The notes below the pieces were generated by a model that saw nothing but the letters and a program-made list of their open reading frames with translations, did no database searches and was not told the origin of the DNA. Both the position numbers and the translations under genes were made by a program. From Saliniramus fredricksonii (GTDB lineage: Bacteria > Pseudomonadota > Alphaproteobacteria > Rhizobiales > Beijerinckiaceae): 64,000 nucleotides of DNA. The stretch lies in the NCBI RefSeq assembly GCF_900094735.1, contig NZ_FMBM01000001.1:372001-436000 (forward strand). Reading direction: 5' to 3'. Positions 35,961 to 44,247 of the stretch are shown here, one piece after another (positions within the stretch are counted from its first letter, which is position 1; each line of letters opens with the position of its first letter).

Positions 35961-35977
35961 TGCAAGAGTCGGGCCAG
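35961..35977 (-). promoter_or_regulatory. sigma-54 promoter of fliK-flgD
   Basis: On the reverse strand CTGGCCCGACTCTTGCA matches the sigma-54 consensus YTGGCACGRNNNTTGCW at all defined positions but one. The GG (-24) and GC (-12) doublets are intact. It lies 60 bp before the fliK start. Confidence 0.7.
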
Positions 35978-36159
35978 AAACCGGGCCGGATGCATGTCCC
36001 GGATCCGGATGTGCGAAAGCGCGGCTACTACGGAATTAATACATCGAAATCAGAACCTTATCTGGAGGCCGCCGCTCCCCTCGCCTCATCCCGCGCGAGC
36101 TGCTTACGATCACGGGCGGCAGGAATTGACAGGGCAACCCCGGCAGGACGGCAGATTCT

Positions 36160-36198
36160 GCCGGGCGCAACAGCCGGGCGCGACAGCCGGGCGCAACA
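36160..36198. repeat. three tandem 13-bp repeats upstream of the glycine riboswitch
   Basis: Units GCCGGGCGCAACA, GCCGGGCGCGACA and GCCGGGCGCAACA follow a small hairpin CGGCAG-att-CTGCCG (36149-36163). They lie just before the gcv promoter. The rest of the 35978-36159 gap shows nothing else I can name. Confidence 0.75.
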
Positions 36199-36223
36199 GC
36201 ATTGTGTAAACCGGTTCTCACCG

Positions 36224-36251
36224 TTGACTTCACGGCATATCTCACTACGAT
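36224..36251 (+). promoter_or_regulatory. promoter of the gcv operon
   Basis: TTGACT (36224-36229) and TACGAT (36246-36251), 16-bp spacing. Transcription would start near 36258, about 12 bases before the riboswitch. Confidence 0.55.
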
Positions 36252-36269
36252 GTTCGATGGCTCATGATC

Positions 36270-36466
36270 CTCGCGGGAGAGATCGGTCCGTCCGACGCCG
36301 AAGGCGCAACCGCCCCGGAAACGCTCAGGCAAAAGGACCGCGAGGAGCTGGCACTCTGGAAAGAGGCAGGTCGAGACAGGCCTGCCCACCGAAGGGCGTA
36401 ACTCGGCAGTTTCGAAACCTGGTTTCGAGGGTTCCGAGGAAATCTCTCAGGTTACGGGACAGAGGG
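36270..36466 (+). promoter_or_regulatory. tandem glycine riboswitch
   Basis: Two glycine aptamers in series. Aptamer 1 (about 36272-36342) carries GGGAGAG, GCCGAAGGCGCAA and CTCAGGCAAAAGGACCG. Aptamer 2 (about 36353-36466) carries CTCTGGAAAGAGGC, ACCGAAGGGCGTAA and CTCAGGTTACGGGACAGAG. These are the standard conserved blocks of the class. Such switches turn on gcv genes when glycine is abundant. gcvT begins 67 bases after the second aptamer. Confidence 0.95.
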
Positions 36467-36532
36467 GGCGCATGTGATGTCGGCGAAAGCCGGCGCCGCA
36501 CGCCCCGCGACACCGAATCTGACGAGGACGCC

Positions 36533-37666
36533 ATGGCCGTATCCGGCGCAACGCTTCTGAAGACGCCGCTCCACGCCCGGCACGTCGCCGCCGGCGCGCG
36601 CATGGTGCCTTTCGCCGGCTACGACATGCCGGTGCAATATCCCCTCGGCATCCTGAAAGAGCATCAATGGACCCGCGAGAAGGCGGGTCTGTTCGACGTG
36701 TCGCATATGGGCCAGGCCTGGCTCATCGGCCCCGATCACGCGACGACGGCGAAGGCGCTGGAGACACTCGTCCCCGCCGACATGCTCAATCTCGCGCCCG
36801 GCCAGCAGCGCTATACCCAGCTCCTCACCGAGGAAGGCGGCATCATCGACGATCTGATGGTGGTGCGCCCCGGCGATCCCGCTCATGACGGACGCCTCTT
36901 CCTGGTGGTCAATGCCGGCACCAAGGAAGGCGACTATGCCCATATGGCGGCGCGTCTTCCTGCGGATGTGCGTCTCGAGCGGCTCGATGATCGCGCGCTC
37001 GTCGCGCTGCAGGGCCCGCAGGCCGTGGCCGTGCTTTCCGGCCTCGCTCCCGAGGTCGCCGAGATGACCTTCATGACCGCACGCTACGTCGATCTCGACG
37101 GGATCAGTGCCCATGTCACCCGCTCCGGCTATACCGGCGAGGACGGCTACGAAATCTCGGTTGCAGCAACCGATGCCGAGGCCCTGTGGGACAAGCTCAC
37201 CGCGCATGAGGCGGTGGAGCCGATCGGGCTGGGGGCGCGCGATTCGCTGCGGCTCGAGGCCGGCTATTGCCTTTATGGCCATGATATCGACACGCAGACC
37301 TCCCCGATCGAGGCGGCGCTGAACTGGTCGATCCAGAAGCGCCGCCGCGAGGAAGGCGGCTTCCCCGGCCATGCGCGCATCATCCGCGAAATCAGCGAGG
37401 GCCCGGCCCGGCGCCGCGTCGGCATCCTGCCCGAAGGCCGTGCGCCGGCCCGCGAGGGCACGGTGATCGCGACGCCCGGCGGCACCGAGATCGGCATCGT
37501 CACCTCGGGCGGTTTCGGACCCAGCGTCGGCGGCCCCGTCGCCATGGGCTATGTCGCGACGCCGCATGCCGAACCCGGCACCGCCCTTCATCTGATCGTG
37601 CGCAGCAAGGCCCAGCCGGCCAAAGTCGCGAAACTCCCCTTCACGCAACACCGCTACAAGCGCTGA
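36533..37666 (+). CDS. gcvT: glycine cleavage system T protein (aminomethyltransferase)
   Basis: A 377-residue tetrahydrofolate-dependent enzyme that releases ammonia from the aminomethyl-lipoyl arm of GcvH and makes methylene-THF. Family blocks: MVPFAGYDMPVQYP, KAGLFDVSHMGQ, RSGYTGEDGYEIS and LGARDSLRLEAGYCLYGHD, with the THF-binding acidic residue in the last block. The ATG at 36533 is the family start; the frame stays open upstream through the riboswitch. First gene of gcvT-gcvH-gcvPA-gcvPB. Confidence 0.96.
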   Translation: MAVSGATLLKTPLHARHVAAGARMVPFAGYDMPVQYPLGILKEHQWTREKAGLFDVSHMGQAWLIGPDHATTAKALETLVPADMLNLAPGQQRYTQLLTEEGGIIDDLMVVRPGDPAHDGRLFLVVNAGTKEGDYAHMAARLPADVRLERLDDRALVALQGPQAVAVLSGLAPEVAEMTFMTARYVDLDGISAHVTRSGYTGEDGYEISVAATDAEALWDKLTAHEAVEPIGLGARDSLRLEAGYCLYGHDIDTQTSPIEAALNWSIQKRRREEGGFPGHARIIREISEGPARRRVGILPEGRAPAREGTVIATPGGTEIGIVTSGGFGPSVGGPVAMGYVATPHAEPGTALHLIVRSKAQPAKVAKLPFTQHRYKR

Positions 37667-37694
37667 CCAGACCACGCCGCAGGAGGCTCGACCC

Positions 37695-38072
37695 ATGTCC
37701 ACGACCCGCTACACCAAGGACCACGAATATATCCGCATTGATGGCGATACCGGTATTGTCGGCATCACCGATTACGCCCAGAGCCAGCTCGGCGATGTGG
37801 TCTATGTGGAGCTTCCCGAAGCCGGCAAGGCACTCGAGAAGGGGGGCGAGGCGGCCGTGGTCGAGAGTGTGAAGGCGGCGAGTGAAGTCTATGCGCCGGT
37901 CTCGGGCGAAGTCCTCGAAGTCAATGGCGATCTCGAAGCCGCGCCCGGCACCATCAACGAGGATCCTGCCGGCGCCGGCTGGTTCCTGAAGCTGAAGATC
38001 GCCGATACCTCCGAGCTCGACGAGCTGATGAGCGAGGAAGACTATCAGGCCTATGTGAAGTCGATTTCCTGA
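37695..38072 (+). CDS. gcvH: glycine cleavage system H protein
   Basis: A 125-residue lipoyl carrier that shuttles the aminomethyl group between the P, T and L proteins. The lipoylated lysine is Lys60 in VVESVKAASEVYAP. N-terminal KDHEYIRIDGDTGIVGITDYA and C-terminal SEEDYQAYV complete the hammerhead fold. AGGAGG precedes the ATG, 28 bp after gcvT. Confidence 0.97.
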   Translation: MSTTRYTKDHEYIRIDGDTGIVGITDYAQSQLGDVVYVELPEAGKALEKGGEAAVVESVKAASEVYAPVSGEVLEVNGDLEAAPGTINEDPAGAGWFLKLKIADTSELDELMSEEDYQAYVKSIS

Positions 38073-38208
38073 TCGGCGGACACTGAGCCCTGATCCGTCG
38101 CGGGCAATCATCGCACTTGACCCTGCGGCGGGCTACGACATCTGACCGTGCGAGCGGCCCTTGCGCCAGACGGCGCAGACGAGACCTCCATATCGGAGAG
38201 GAGACACC

Positions 38209-39552
38209 ATGCGTTATCTGCCCCTGTCCCCTGATGATCGCAGCGAGATGCTCGCGAAGATCGGCGTGGATGCGATCGACGATCTGTTCGCCGATGTCCC
38301 GGCGGACAAGCTCCTGACCGAACCGCTGGACCTGCCGCGCCGCAAGGGCGAGATGGAGGTCGAGCGCATTCTGGGCCGGATGGCCGGACGCAACGTGACG
38401 GCGAGTTCCGTGCCCTTCTTCGTGGGGGCCGGTGCCTACAAGCACCATGTGCCCGCGACCGTTGACCACGTCATCCAGCGCTCGGAATTCCTCACGAGCT
38501 ACACCCCCTACCAGCCGGAAATCGCGCAGGGCACGCTGCAATACCTGTTCGAATTCCAGACCCAGGTGGCGGCGCTGACCGGCATGGATGTGGCCAACGC
38601 CTCCATGTATGACGGCTCCACTGCCGCCGGCGAGGCCGTGCTGATGGCGCACCGCGTTACACGGCGCGGCAAGGCGGTGCTCTCGGGCGGGCTGCATCCC
38701 CATTATGCCGATGTGATCGAGACCCTCTCGCACATGTCGGGCGACAGGGTCGTCTCGCTGCCCGCCGATCCGCGCGCCGACGAGGACATCATCGCCGCCA
38801 TCGACGACGAGACCTCCTGCGTCGTGGTACAGACGCCGGATGTGTTCGGCAATCTGCGTGATCTGACGAAGATCGCCGAGAAGGCGCATGCCCATGGCGC
38901 GCTGCTCATCGCCGCCTTCACCGAGGTGATGTCGCTCGGCCTGATCAAGCCGCCCGGCGCGATGGGCGCCGATATCGTCGTCGGCGAAGGCCAGTCGATC
39001 GGCAACAGCCTGAATTTCGGCGGCCCCTATGTCGGGCTCTTCGCCGCGCGCCAGAAATTCGTGCGCCAGATGCCCGGTCGCCTGTGCGGCGAGACGGTGG
39101 ATGCCGAGGGCAAGCGCGGTTTCGTGCTGACGCTCTCCACCCGCGAACAGCATATCCGCCGCGACAAGGCGACGTCGAATATCTGCACCAATTCCGGCCT
39201 GTGCTGCCTCGCCTTCACCATCCACATGACCCTGCTCGGCCAGACCGGTCTGCAGCGGCTCGCGCGCGTCAACCACGCCAATGCCGTGGCGCTCGCCGAT
39301 GCGCTCGCCGGCGTGCCGGGCGTGGAGGTGATCACCGGTGCGTTCTTCAACGAGTTCACGCTGAAGCTGCCTAAAGACGCGGCGGCCGTGGTCGAGGCGC
39401 TGGCCGACAAGGGCGTTCTGGGCGGCGTGCCCTATTCCCGCCTCGCCCCGGATGCCGATTGCGACGACCTGCTGCTGGTCGCCTCCACCGAGGTCAATAC
39501 CGACGACGACCGCGCGGCATTCGTGGCGGCGCTGAAGGAGGTGCTGGGGTGA
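38209..39552 (+). CDS. gcvPA: glycine dehydrogenase (decarboxylating) subunit 1
   Basis: A 447-residue N-terminal half-type P protein. Typical segments: [26 protein letters not shown]-like [35 protein letters not shown] and [14 protein letters not shown]. It pairs with subunit 2, which carries the PLP lysine, to decarboxylate glycine. GGAGAGGAG precedes the ATG at 38209. It lies between gcvH and gcvPB in one operon. Confidence 0.96.
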   Translation: MRYLPLSPDDRSEMLAKIGVDAIDDLFADVPADKLLTEPLDLPRRKGEMEVERILGRMAGRNVTASSVPFFVGAGAYKHHVPATVDHVIQRSEFLTSYTPYQPEIAQGTLQYLFEFQTQVAALTGMDVANASMYDGSTAAGEAVLMAHRVTRRGKAVLSGGLHPHYADVIETLSHMSGDRVVSLPADPRADEDIIAAIDDETSCVVVQTPDVFGNLRDLTKIAEKAHAHGALLIAAFTEVMSLGLIKPPGAMGADIVVGEGQSIGNSLNFGGPYVGLFAARQKFVRQMPGRLCGETVDAEGKRGFVLTLSTREQHIRRDKATSNICTNSGLCCLAFTIHMTLLGQTGLQRLARVNHANAVALADALAGVPGVEVITGAFFNEFTLKLPKDAAAVVEALADKGVLGGVPYSRLAPDADCDDLLLVASTEVNTDDDRAAFVAALKEVLG

Positions 39553-39613
39553 TCGACGCGACCGGTACTCTGCCAATCACGACCATTCCTCCCTCCACCC
39601 ACGGAGACACATC

Positions 39614-41185
39614 ATGCTGAACCGCCAGGGACGCCCCACTTCGGCCGGCGACGGCGCGATCACCGCCGATACCGGAACCTTCACCGGCAACCGCGCCCTC
39701 TTGCAGGAAGAGGCGCTGATCTTCGAATCCGGGCGCTACGAGACCACCGGCGTCGATTTCGACGAACCGGAGAATTTCTCCCCGCGTCTGGGCGGGCTCG
39801 CCCGCGAAGGCGATATCGGCCTGCCGGGGCTCTCGGAGCCCGAGACGATGCGCCATTTCGTGCGCCTGTCGCAGAAGAATTACGGCATCGATACCGGGCT
39901 CTTCCCGCTGGGCTCCTGCACCATGAAGCACAATGCCCGGCTGAACGAGCGCATGGCGCGGCTCCCCGGCTTCGCCGACGTGCATCCGCTGCAGCCGGTC
40001 TCCAGCGTGCAGGGCGCGCTCGAACTGATGGACGAACTCTCGCGCTATCTCGTCACGCTCACCGGCATGACCAGCGTGGCGCTCTCGCCCAAGGCCGGCG
40101 CGCATGGCGAATTGTGCGGCATGATGGCGATCAAGGCCGCGATCGACGCCAAGGGTGAAGGCGAGACCCGGCGCACGGTGCTGGTGCCGGAATCCGCGCA
40201 TGGCACCAACCCGGCCACGGCGGCGCTGATCGGCTTCAAGGTCAGGACCGTGCCTGCCGATACGGATGGCACCGTGCGCGTGCAGGCGGTGAAGGATCTG
40301 ATCGGGCCGGATACGGCGGCGATCATGCTCACCAATCCCAATACCTGCGGCCTGTTCGAGCCGGAAATCGTCGAGATCGCCAGGGCCCTGCATGATGCGG
40401 GGGCGTATTTCTATTGCGACGGGGCGAATTTCAACGCCATCGTCGGCAAGGCGCGGCCCGGCGATCTCGGGGTCGATGCCATGCATATCAACCTGCACAA
40501 GACCTTCTCGACGCCCCATGGCGGCGGTGGTCCGGGCTCTGGCCCTGTGGTGCTGTCACAGCGCCTTGCGCCGTTTGCGCCGGTGCCCTTCGTCACGCCG
40601 GGCGCAGAGGGCCTCATCCTCGTCGAGCACGAGAAGGACGCCGACGAGAAGCCCTTCGGGCGCATCACCGCCTTCCACGGCCAGATGGGCATGTATGTGC
40701 GCGCGCTCGCCTACATGCTCTCGCACGGCTCCGACGGCATGAAGCAGGCCTCCGAGGATGCGGTGCTCAACGCCAATTACATCCGCGCCGGCCTGCGCGA
40801 CCTGATGAGCCAGCCCTTCGGCGACAAGCCCTGCATGCACGAGGCGCTGTTCGACGACAGCTGGCTCAAGGATACCGGCGTCTCCACCCTCGATTTCGCC
40901 AAGGCGATGATCGACGAGGGCTATCATCCGATGACGGTGTATTTCCCCCTCGTGGCGCACGGCGCCATGCTGGTCGAGCCCACCGAATCGGAATCGAAAT
41001 CGTCGCTCGATCTGTTCATCGCCTCCATGCGCGATCTCGCCCAGGCGGCAAAGCGCGGCGAGAGCGAACGCTTTGCACAAGCGCCCTTCCACGCACCCCG
41101 CCGGCGTCTCGACGAGACCCGCGCCGCGCGCCAGCCGATCCTGAAATGGACGCCGCCGGAGCCGATGCGCGAGGCGGCAGAGTAA
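39614..41185 (+). CDS. gcvPB: glycine dehydrogenase (decarboxylating) subunit 2
   Basis: A 523-residue PLP-binding half of the split P protein. The PLP lysine is Lys296 in DAMHINLHKTFSTPHGGGG. Other blocks: PLGSCTMKHNARLNER, AGAHGELCGM and ESAHGTNPATAA. Together with subunit 1 it decarboxylates glycine and loads GcvH. Last gene of the operon, 61 bp after gcvPA. The L protein gene is not in the window, as is usual. Confidence 0.96.
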   Translation: MLNRQGRPTSAGDGAITADTGTFTGNRALLQEEALIFESGRYETTGVDFDEPENFSPRLGGLAREGDIGLPGLSEPETMRHFVRLSQKNYGIDTGLFPLGSCTMKHNARLNERMARLPGFADVHPLQPVSSVQGALELMDELSRYLVTLTGMTSVALSPKAGAHGELCGMMAIKAAIDAKGEGETRRTVLVPESAHGTNPATAALIGFKVRTVPADTDGTVRVQAVKDLIGPDTAAIMLTNPNTCGLFEPEIVEIARALHDAGAYFYCDGANFNAIVGKARPGDLGVDAMHINLHKTFSTPHGGGGPGSGPVVLSQRLAPFAPVPFVTPGAEGLILVEHEKDADEKPFGRITAFHGQMGMYVRALAYMLSHGSDGMKQASEDAVLNANYIRAGLRDLMSQPFGDKPCMHEALFDDSWLKDTGVSTLDFAKAMIDEGYHPMTVYFPLVAHGAMLVEPTESESKSSLDLFIASMRDLAQAAKRGESERFAQAPFHAPRRRLDETRAARQPILKWTPPEPMREAAE

Positions 41186-41223
41186 GGCACGGGCGCAGTG
41201 TCTGTCGCGTCATCGTGATGGAC

Positions 41224-41249
41224 ACGGGCGGGCCTCGCGGTCCGCCCGT
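41224..41249 (+). terminator. hairpin after gcvPB
   Basis: ACGGGCGG (41224-41231) pairs with CCGCCCGT (41242-41249), 38 bp after the operon stop. Only a short T-pair follows, so efficiency is uncertain. The stretch 41250-41345 shows no gene. Confidence 0.6.
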
Positions 41250-41345
41250 TCGCGTATGAGGCGTATCACCGGGGCAGGACCGGGGCAGAACGCCGCCACG
41301 GTCGCACCTGCCGCGCCTTCTGCACGCCTGATCCCGCCGATATTG

Positions 41346-41350
41346 CATGA
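41346..41350. repeat. target site duplication, left copy (CATGA)
   Basis: CATGA directly borders the left inverted end of the insertion sequence and recurs as 43259-43263 on the right. Confidence 0.8.
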
Positions 41351-41368
41351 CCCAAGTTGAACAGTTGA
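41351..41368 (+). repeat. left terminal inverted repeat of the IS
   Basis: Eighteen bases beginning CCCAA, inverted at 43241-43258 with four mismatches. Confidence 0.8.
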
Positions 41369-41513
41369 ATTGGACGAAGCGGGAACATTTTTCCGTAAGC
41401 CATTGATGTTATTGAGGTGGGGTCGGTGGGCGTCAGTTTGTGTGGTGCTAAATAATGTAAGAATAGGCGTTTCATTGCTTGACGAATGGAGGTTTCTGAG
41501 ATGCTAATTCGGC

Positions 41514-43163
41514 ATGTTCGTGCGCGAGAAGACCATCAATGGCTACACCTACATCTACCTTGTGGAGAATGTCCGCGAGGGTGGCCGCACGAAGCAGCGC
41601 ATCATCCGCAATCTCGGACGCAAGGAAACGGTTCTCGCCAGCAAGGATCTCGATCGCCTGGCCGCCTCGGTCGGACGGTTCACGGAACGGGCCATGGTCC
41701 TGGATGCCATCAACAACGGTGATGTGGCGCGATACGAAGCTCGTCGCATCGGCGGGCCGCTGCTCTTCGGGCGCCTGTGGCAGCAACTCGGCATCGATCA
41801 GGTGATCGCTGATCAGCTTGGGGAACGCGGCTTCGAATTCCCGGTGGAGCGGGCCGTGTTCACCGCGACGCTGCACCGTCTGTTCGTCTCCGGCTCGGAT
41901 CGCGACTGCGCGTCCTGGATGCAGGATTACGACATTCCCGGTGCCGACGATCTGTCGCTGCACCATTTCTATCGGGCCATGGCCTGGCTCGGAGAAGATC
42001 TGCCAAAGGACGAGCAGAAGGATGCGACGCCCTTTTCGCCGCGTACCGTCAAGGACGTGATCGAGGAGGCGCTGTTTGCGCGCCGGCGCGACCTGTTTAC
42101 CGATCTCTCCATCGTCTTCATGGACACGACCTCCCTGTCCTTCCACGGCGAAGGCGGCGAGACGCTGGGGGCACGGGGCTATTCCAAGGACCATCGCCCT
42201 GATCTCAACCAGATGATCCTCGCCGTCATCGTCGATGCCGATGGCCGCCCGGTCTGCACCGAGATGATGCCAGGTAACACCGCCGATGTCGCCATCCTGC
42301 TGCCGATCGTGCAGCGGCTGCGCAGCCGTTTCGGTATCACCCGAGCCTGCATCGTGGCGGATCGGGGCATGATCTCGCAGGCCACGATCACGGCGCTAGA
42401 GGAACAGGGTCTGGAATATGTGTTGGGTGTGCGCGAGCGCACCGACGCACGCATGCGCCGGGTTCTCGACGATCCGCAACCCCTCACGCCGCTCCTCGTC
42501 GAGCGCAGCCAGGGCGAGACGCAGCTCTTCGCCAAGGAGGTCGTCGTCGACGGGGTCCGCTACATCGTCTGCCGCAACGAGGCGCAGGCCGAGAAGGACC
42601 GCGAGGACCGCCAGGCCATCATCGCTGCCCTCGATACGCAGTTGAAGAAGGGCGACAAGGCCCTCGTCGGCAACTCCGCCTACAGGCGTTATCTCAACAC
42701 CACGACGCGTGATGCCTTCGAGATCGATGCCGGCAAGATCGCCGAGGAAGCCCGCTATGACGGGATCTTCGTCCTGCGCACCAACGCGAGGATTTCTCCG
42801 CTTCAGGCGATGCTGCGCTACCGGGACCTGCTCACCGTCGAGACGCTGTTTCGTGTCGCCAAGGCGACGCTCTCGACACGTCCGATCTTCCATTCATCCG
42901 ATGCCGCCATCCGCGGCCACGTCTTCTGCTCCTTCCTCGCCCTGATGCTGCACAAGGAGCTGTTCGACCGCTGCACCGAAGCCGGGATCAAACCCGAGTG
43001 GCGCCCGCTCCTGCGTGATCTCGACCGCCTGCAGAGCGGCAAAATCGAAAAGGACGGACGCAGCATTGCCATCCGTACCCCGGTAAGCGGTCAGGTCGGG
43101 CCGGTATTCCGCGCCGTCGGCGTGGCGCTGCCGCCGAACATCGCCGAAACCGAAGCTGCTTGA
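41514..43163 (+). CDS. IS1634-like transposase
   Basis: A 549-residue DDE transposase. The N-terminal MFVREKTINGYTYIYLVENV and RIIRNLGRKE are the usual IS1634-group start. The first catalytic Asp lies in IVFMDTTSLSFHG, the second in ACIVADRGMISQ, and the Glu of the YREXXK-like region lies in VETLFRVAKATLSTRP. All look intact. A distal block HVFCSFLALMLHKELF is also typical. The gene fills most of the element. Confidence 0.9.
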   Translation: MFVREKTINGYTYIYLVENVREGGRTKQRIIRNLGRKETVLASKDLDRLAASVGRFTERAMVLDAINNGDVARYEARRIGGPLLFGRLWQQLGIDQVIADQLGERGFEFPVERAVFTATLHRLFVSGSDRDCASWMQDYDIPGADDLSLHHFYRAMAWLGEDLPKDEQKDATPFSPRTVKDVIEEALFARRRDLFTDLSIVFMDTTSLSFHGEGGETLGARGYSKDHRPDLNQMILAVIVDADGRPVCTEMMPGNTADVAILLPIVQRLRSRFGITRACIVADRGMISQATITALEEQGLEYVLGVRERTDARMRRVLDDPQPLTPLLVERSQGETQLFAKEVVVDGVRYIVCRNEAQAEKDREDRQAIIAALDTQLKKGDKALVGNSAYRRYLNTTTRDAFEIDAGKIAEEARYDGIFVLRTNARISPLQAMLRYRDLLTVETLFRVAKATLSTRPIFHSSDAAIRGHVFCSFLALMLHKELFDRCTEAGIKPEWRPLLRDLDRLQSGKIEKDGRSIAIRTPVSGQVGPVFRAVGVALPPNIAETEAA

Positions 43164-43240
43164 CCGCACGACCCTCCGACCGTGGTGCTAAAAGCGCGAA
43201 GGCGCCCCCTATCCCATTGAAAATCCATAATTATCGGAAA

Positions 43241-43258
43241 TCAGGTGTTTAAGTTGGG
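43241..43258 (-). repeat. right terminal inverted repeat of the IS
   Basis: Eighteen bases ending TTGGG, inverse of 41351-41368 with four mismatches, followed at once by the right CATGA copy. Confidence 0.8.
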
Positions 43259-43263
43259 CATGA
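43259..43263. repeat. target site duplication, right copy (CATGA)
   Basis: Identical to 41346-41350 and directly outside the right inverted end. Confidence 0.8.
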
Positions 43264-43345
43264 GAAAGGGCTCCCCCCGCCTTTTCCTCGCCTGCGGATC
43301 GGCCTAGACTTCCGGACTCTGCTGCATCACCCTGGAAAGCCGTTC

Positions 43346-44137
43346 ATGACACCCGCCTCGCCCCTGCAATCCGCGTCTTCGCAAAATGCCGCCCTGCATG
43401 AACCGCAATACGCGTTGCACGTGGAGGATCTCACCGTCGCCTATACCGAGGCCCCGGTTCTGTGGGACATCGATATCGACATTCCCCCCGGCGTGATGGC
43501 GGCGATCGTGGGGCCCAACGGCTCGGGCAAGTCGACGCTGATCAAGGCCAGCCTCGGCCTCGTCACTCCGGTAGCCGGGCATGTGCGCTTCTTCGGCCTG
43601 CCGCATCGGGCCGTGCGCCGGCGCATCGGCTACGTGCCGCAACGCTCCAGCGTCGACTGGGACTTCCCCACCGATGCCCGCGACGTGGTGACAATGGGGC
43701 TCTATGGCGGGCTCGGCTGGTTCCGTCGGCCCGGTGCGGCGGAGCGTGAGCGCGCCATGGCAGCGCTGGAACAGGTCGGCATGCAGGATTATGCCGATCG
43801 CCAGATCGCCGAACTCTCCGGCGGCCAGCAGCAGCGTGTGTTCATCGCCCGCGCGCTCGCCCAGGACGCCGATCTTTATTTTCTCGACGAGCCCATGGCC
43901 GGCGTCGACGCCACCACCGAGCGGGTGATTGTCGATGTGCTGCAGGGGCTGCGCAATGCCGGCAAGACGGTCATCGTCGTGCATCACGACCTGCAGAGTG
44001 TGGCGCGGTATTTCGACTGGCTGATCATGCTCAACACCCGCGTCATCGCGCAGGGGCGCGTTGGCGAGGTCTACACGGCGGAGAACCTGCGCGCGACTTA
44101 TGGTGGCCAGATCGCATTGATCGAGACGGGCGGCTGA
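43346..44137 (+). CDS. manganese/zinc-type ABC transporter ATP-binding protein
   Basis: A 263-residue ABC ATPase. Walker A GPNGSGKST, signature LSGGQQQR, Walker B LYFLDEP and switch VHHDL are all intact. The segment RRRIGYVPQRSSVDWDFP with VTMGLYG is characteristic of MntB/SitB/TroB ATPases that import Mn2+, Zn2+ or Fe2+. No permease or substrate-binding protein gene is adjacent, which is unusual since these normally form an operon. An IS element lies directly upstream and may affect its expression. Confidence 0.88.
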   Translation: MTPASPLQSASSQNAALHEPQYALHVEDLTVAYTEAPVLWDIDIDIPPGVMAAIVGPNGSGKSTLIKASLGLVTPVAGHVRFFGLPHRAVRRRIGYVPQRSSVDWDFPTDARDVVTMGLYGGLGWFRRPGAAERERAMAALEQVGMQDYADRQIAELSGGQQQRVFIARALAQDADLYFLDEPMAGVDATTERVIVDVLQGLRNAGKTVIVVHHDLQSVARYFDWLIMLNTRVIAQGRVGEVYTAENLRATYGGQIALIETGG

Positions 44138-44247
44138 TCCGGGCAAAGCGCTCAGATGGAGGATGAAGGCGCTCACACGGCGTCTGCTTGCGCGGTTGCG
44201 CGGGCGGACATAGGCTCGCGGCGCCACCAGAGACCCGAAAGCGCCCC

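Larger units (their letters stand above)
41351..43258 (+). mobile_element. complete IS1634-like insertion sequence
   Basis: The element is 1,908 bp with one transposase gene. Left end CCCAAGTTGAACAGTTGA and the inverted right end CCCAACTTAAACACCTGA match at 14 of 18 positions. Both sides carry CATGA, a 5-bp target duplication. It inserted between the gcv operon and the ABC ATPase gene without breaking a gene. An intact ORF and an exact target duplication point to a fairly recent, possibly active copy. Confidence 0.88.

Noticed and set aside
35750-36532. Extension of the gcvT frame through the riboswitch
   Set aside because: It overlaps the two aptamers and the promoter; family similarity begins at 36533.
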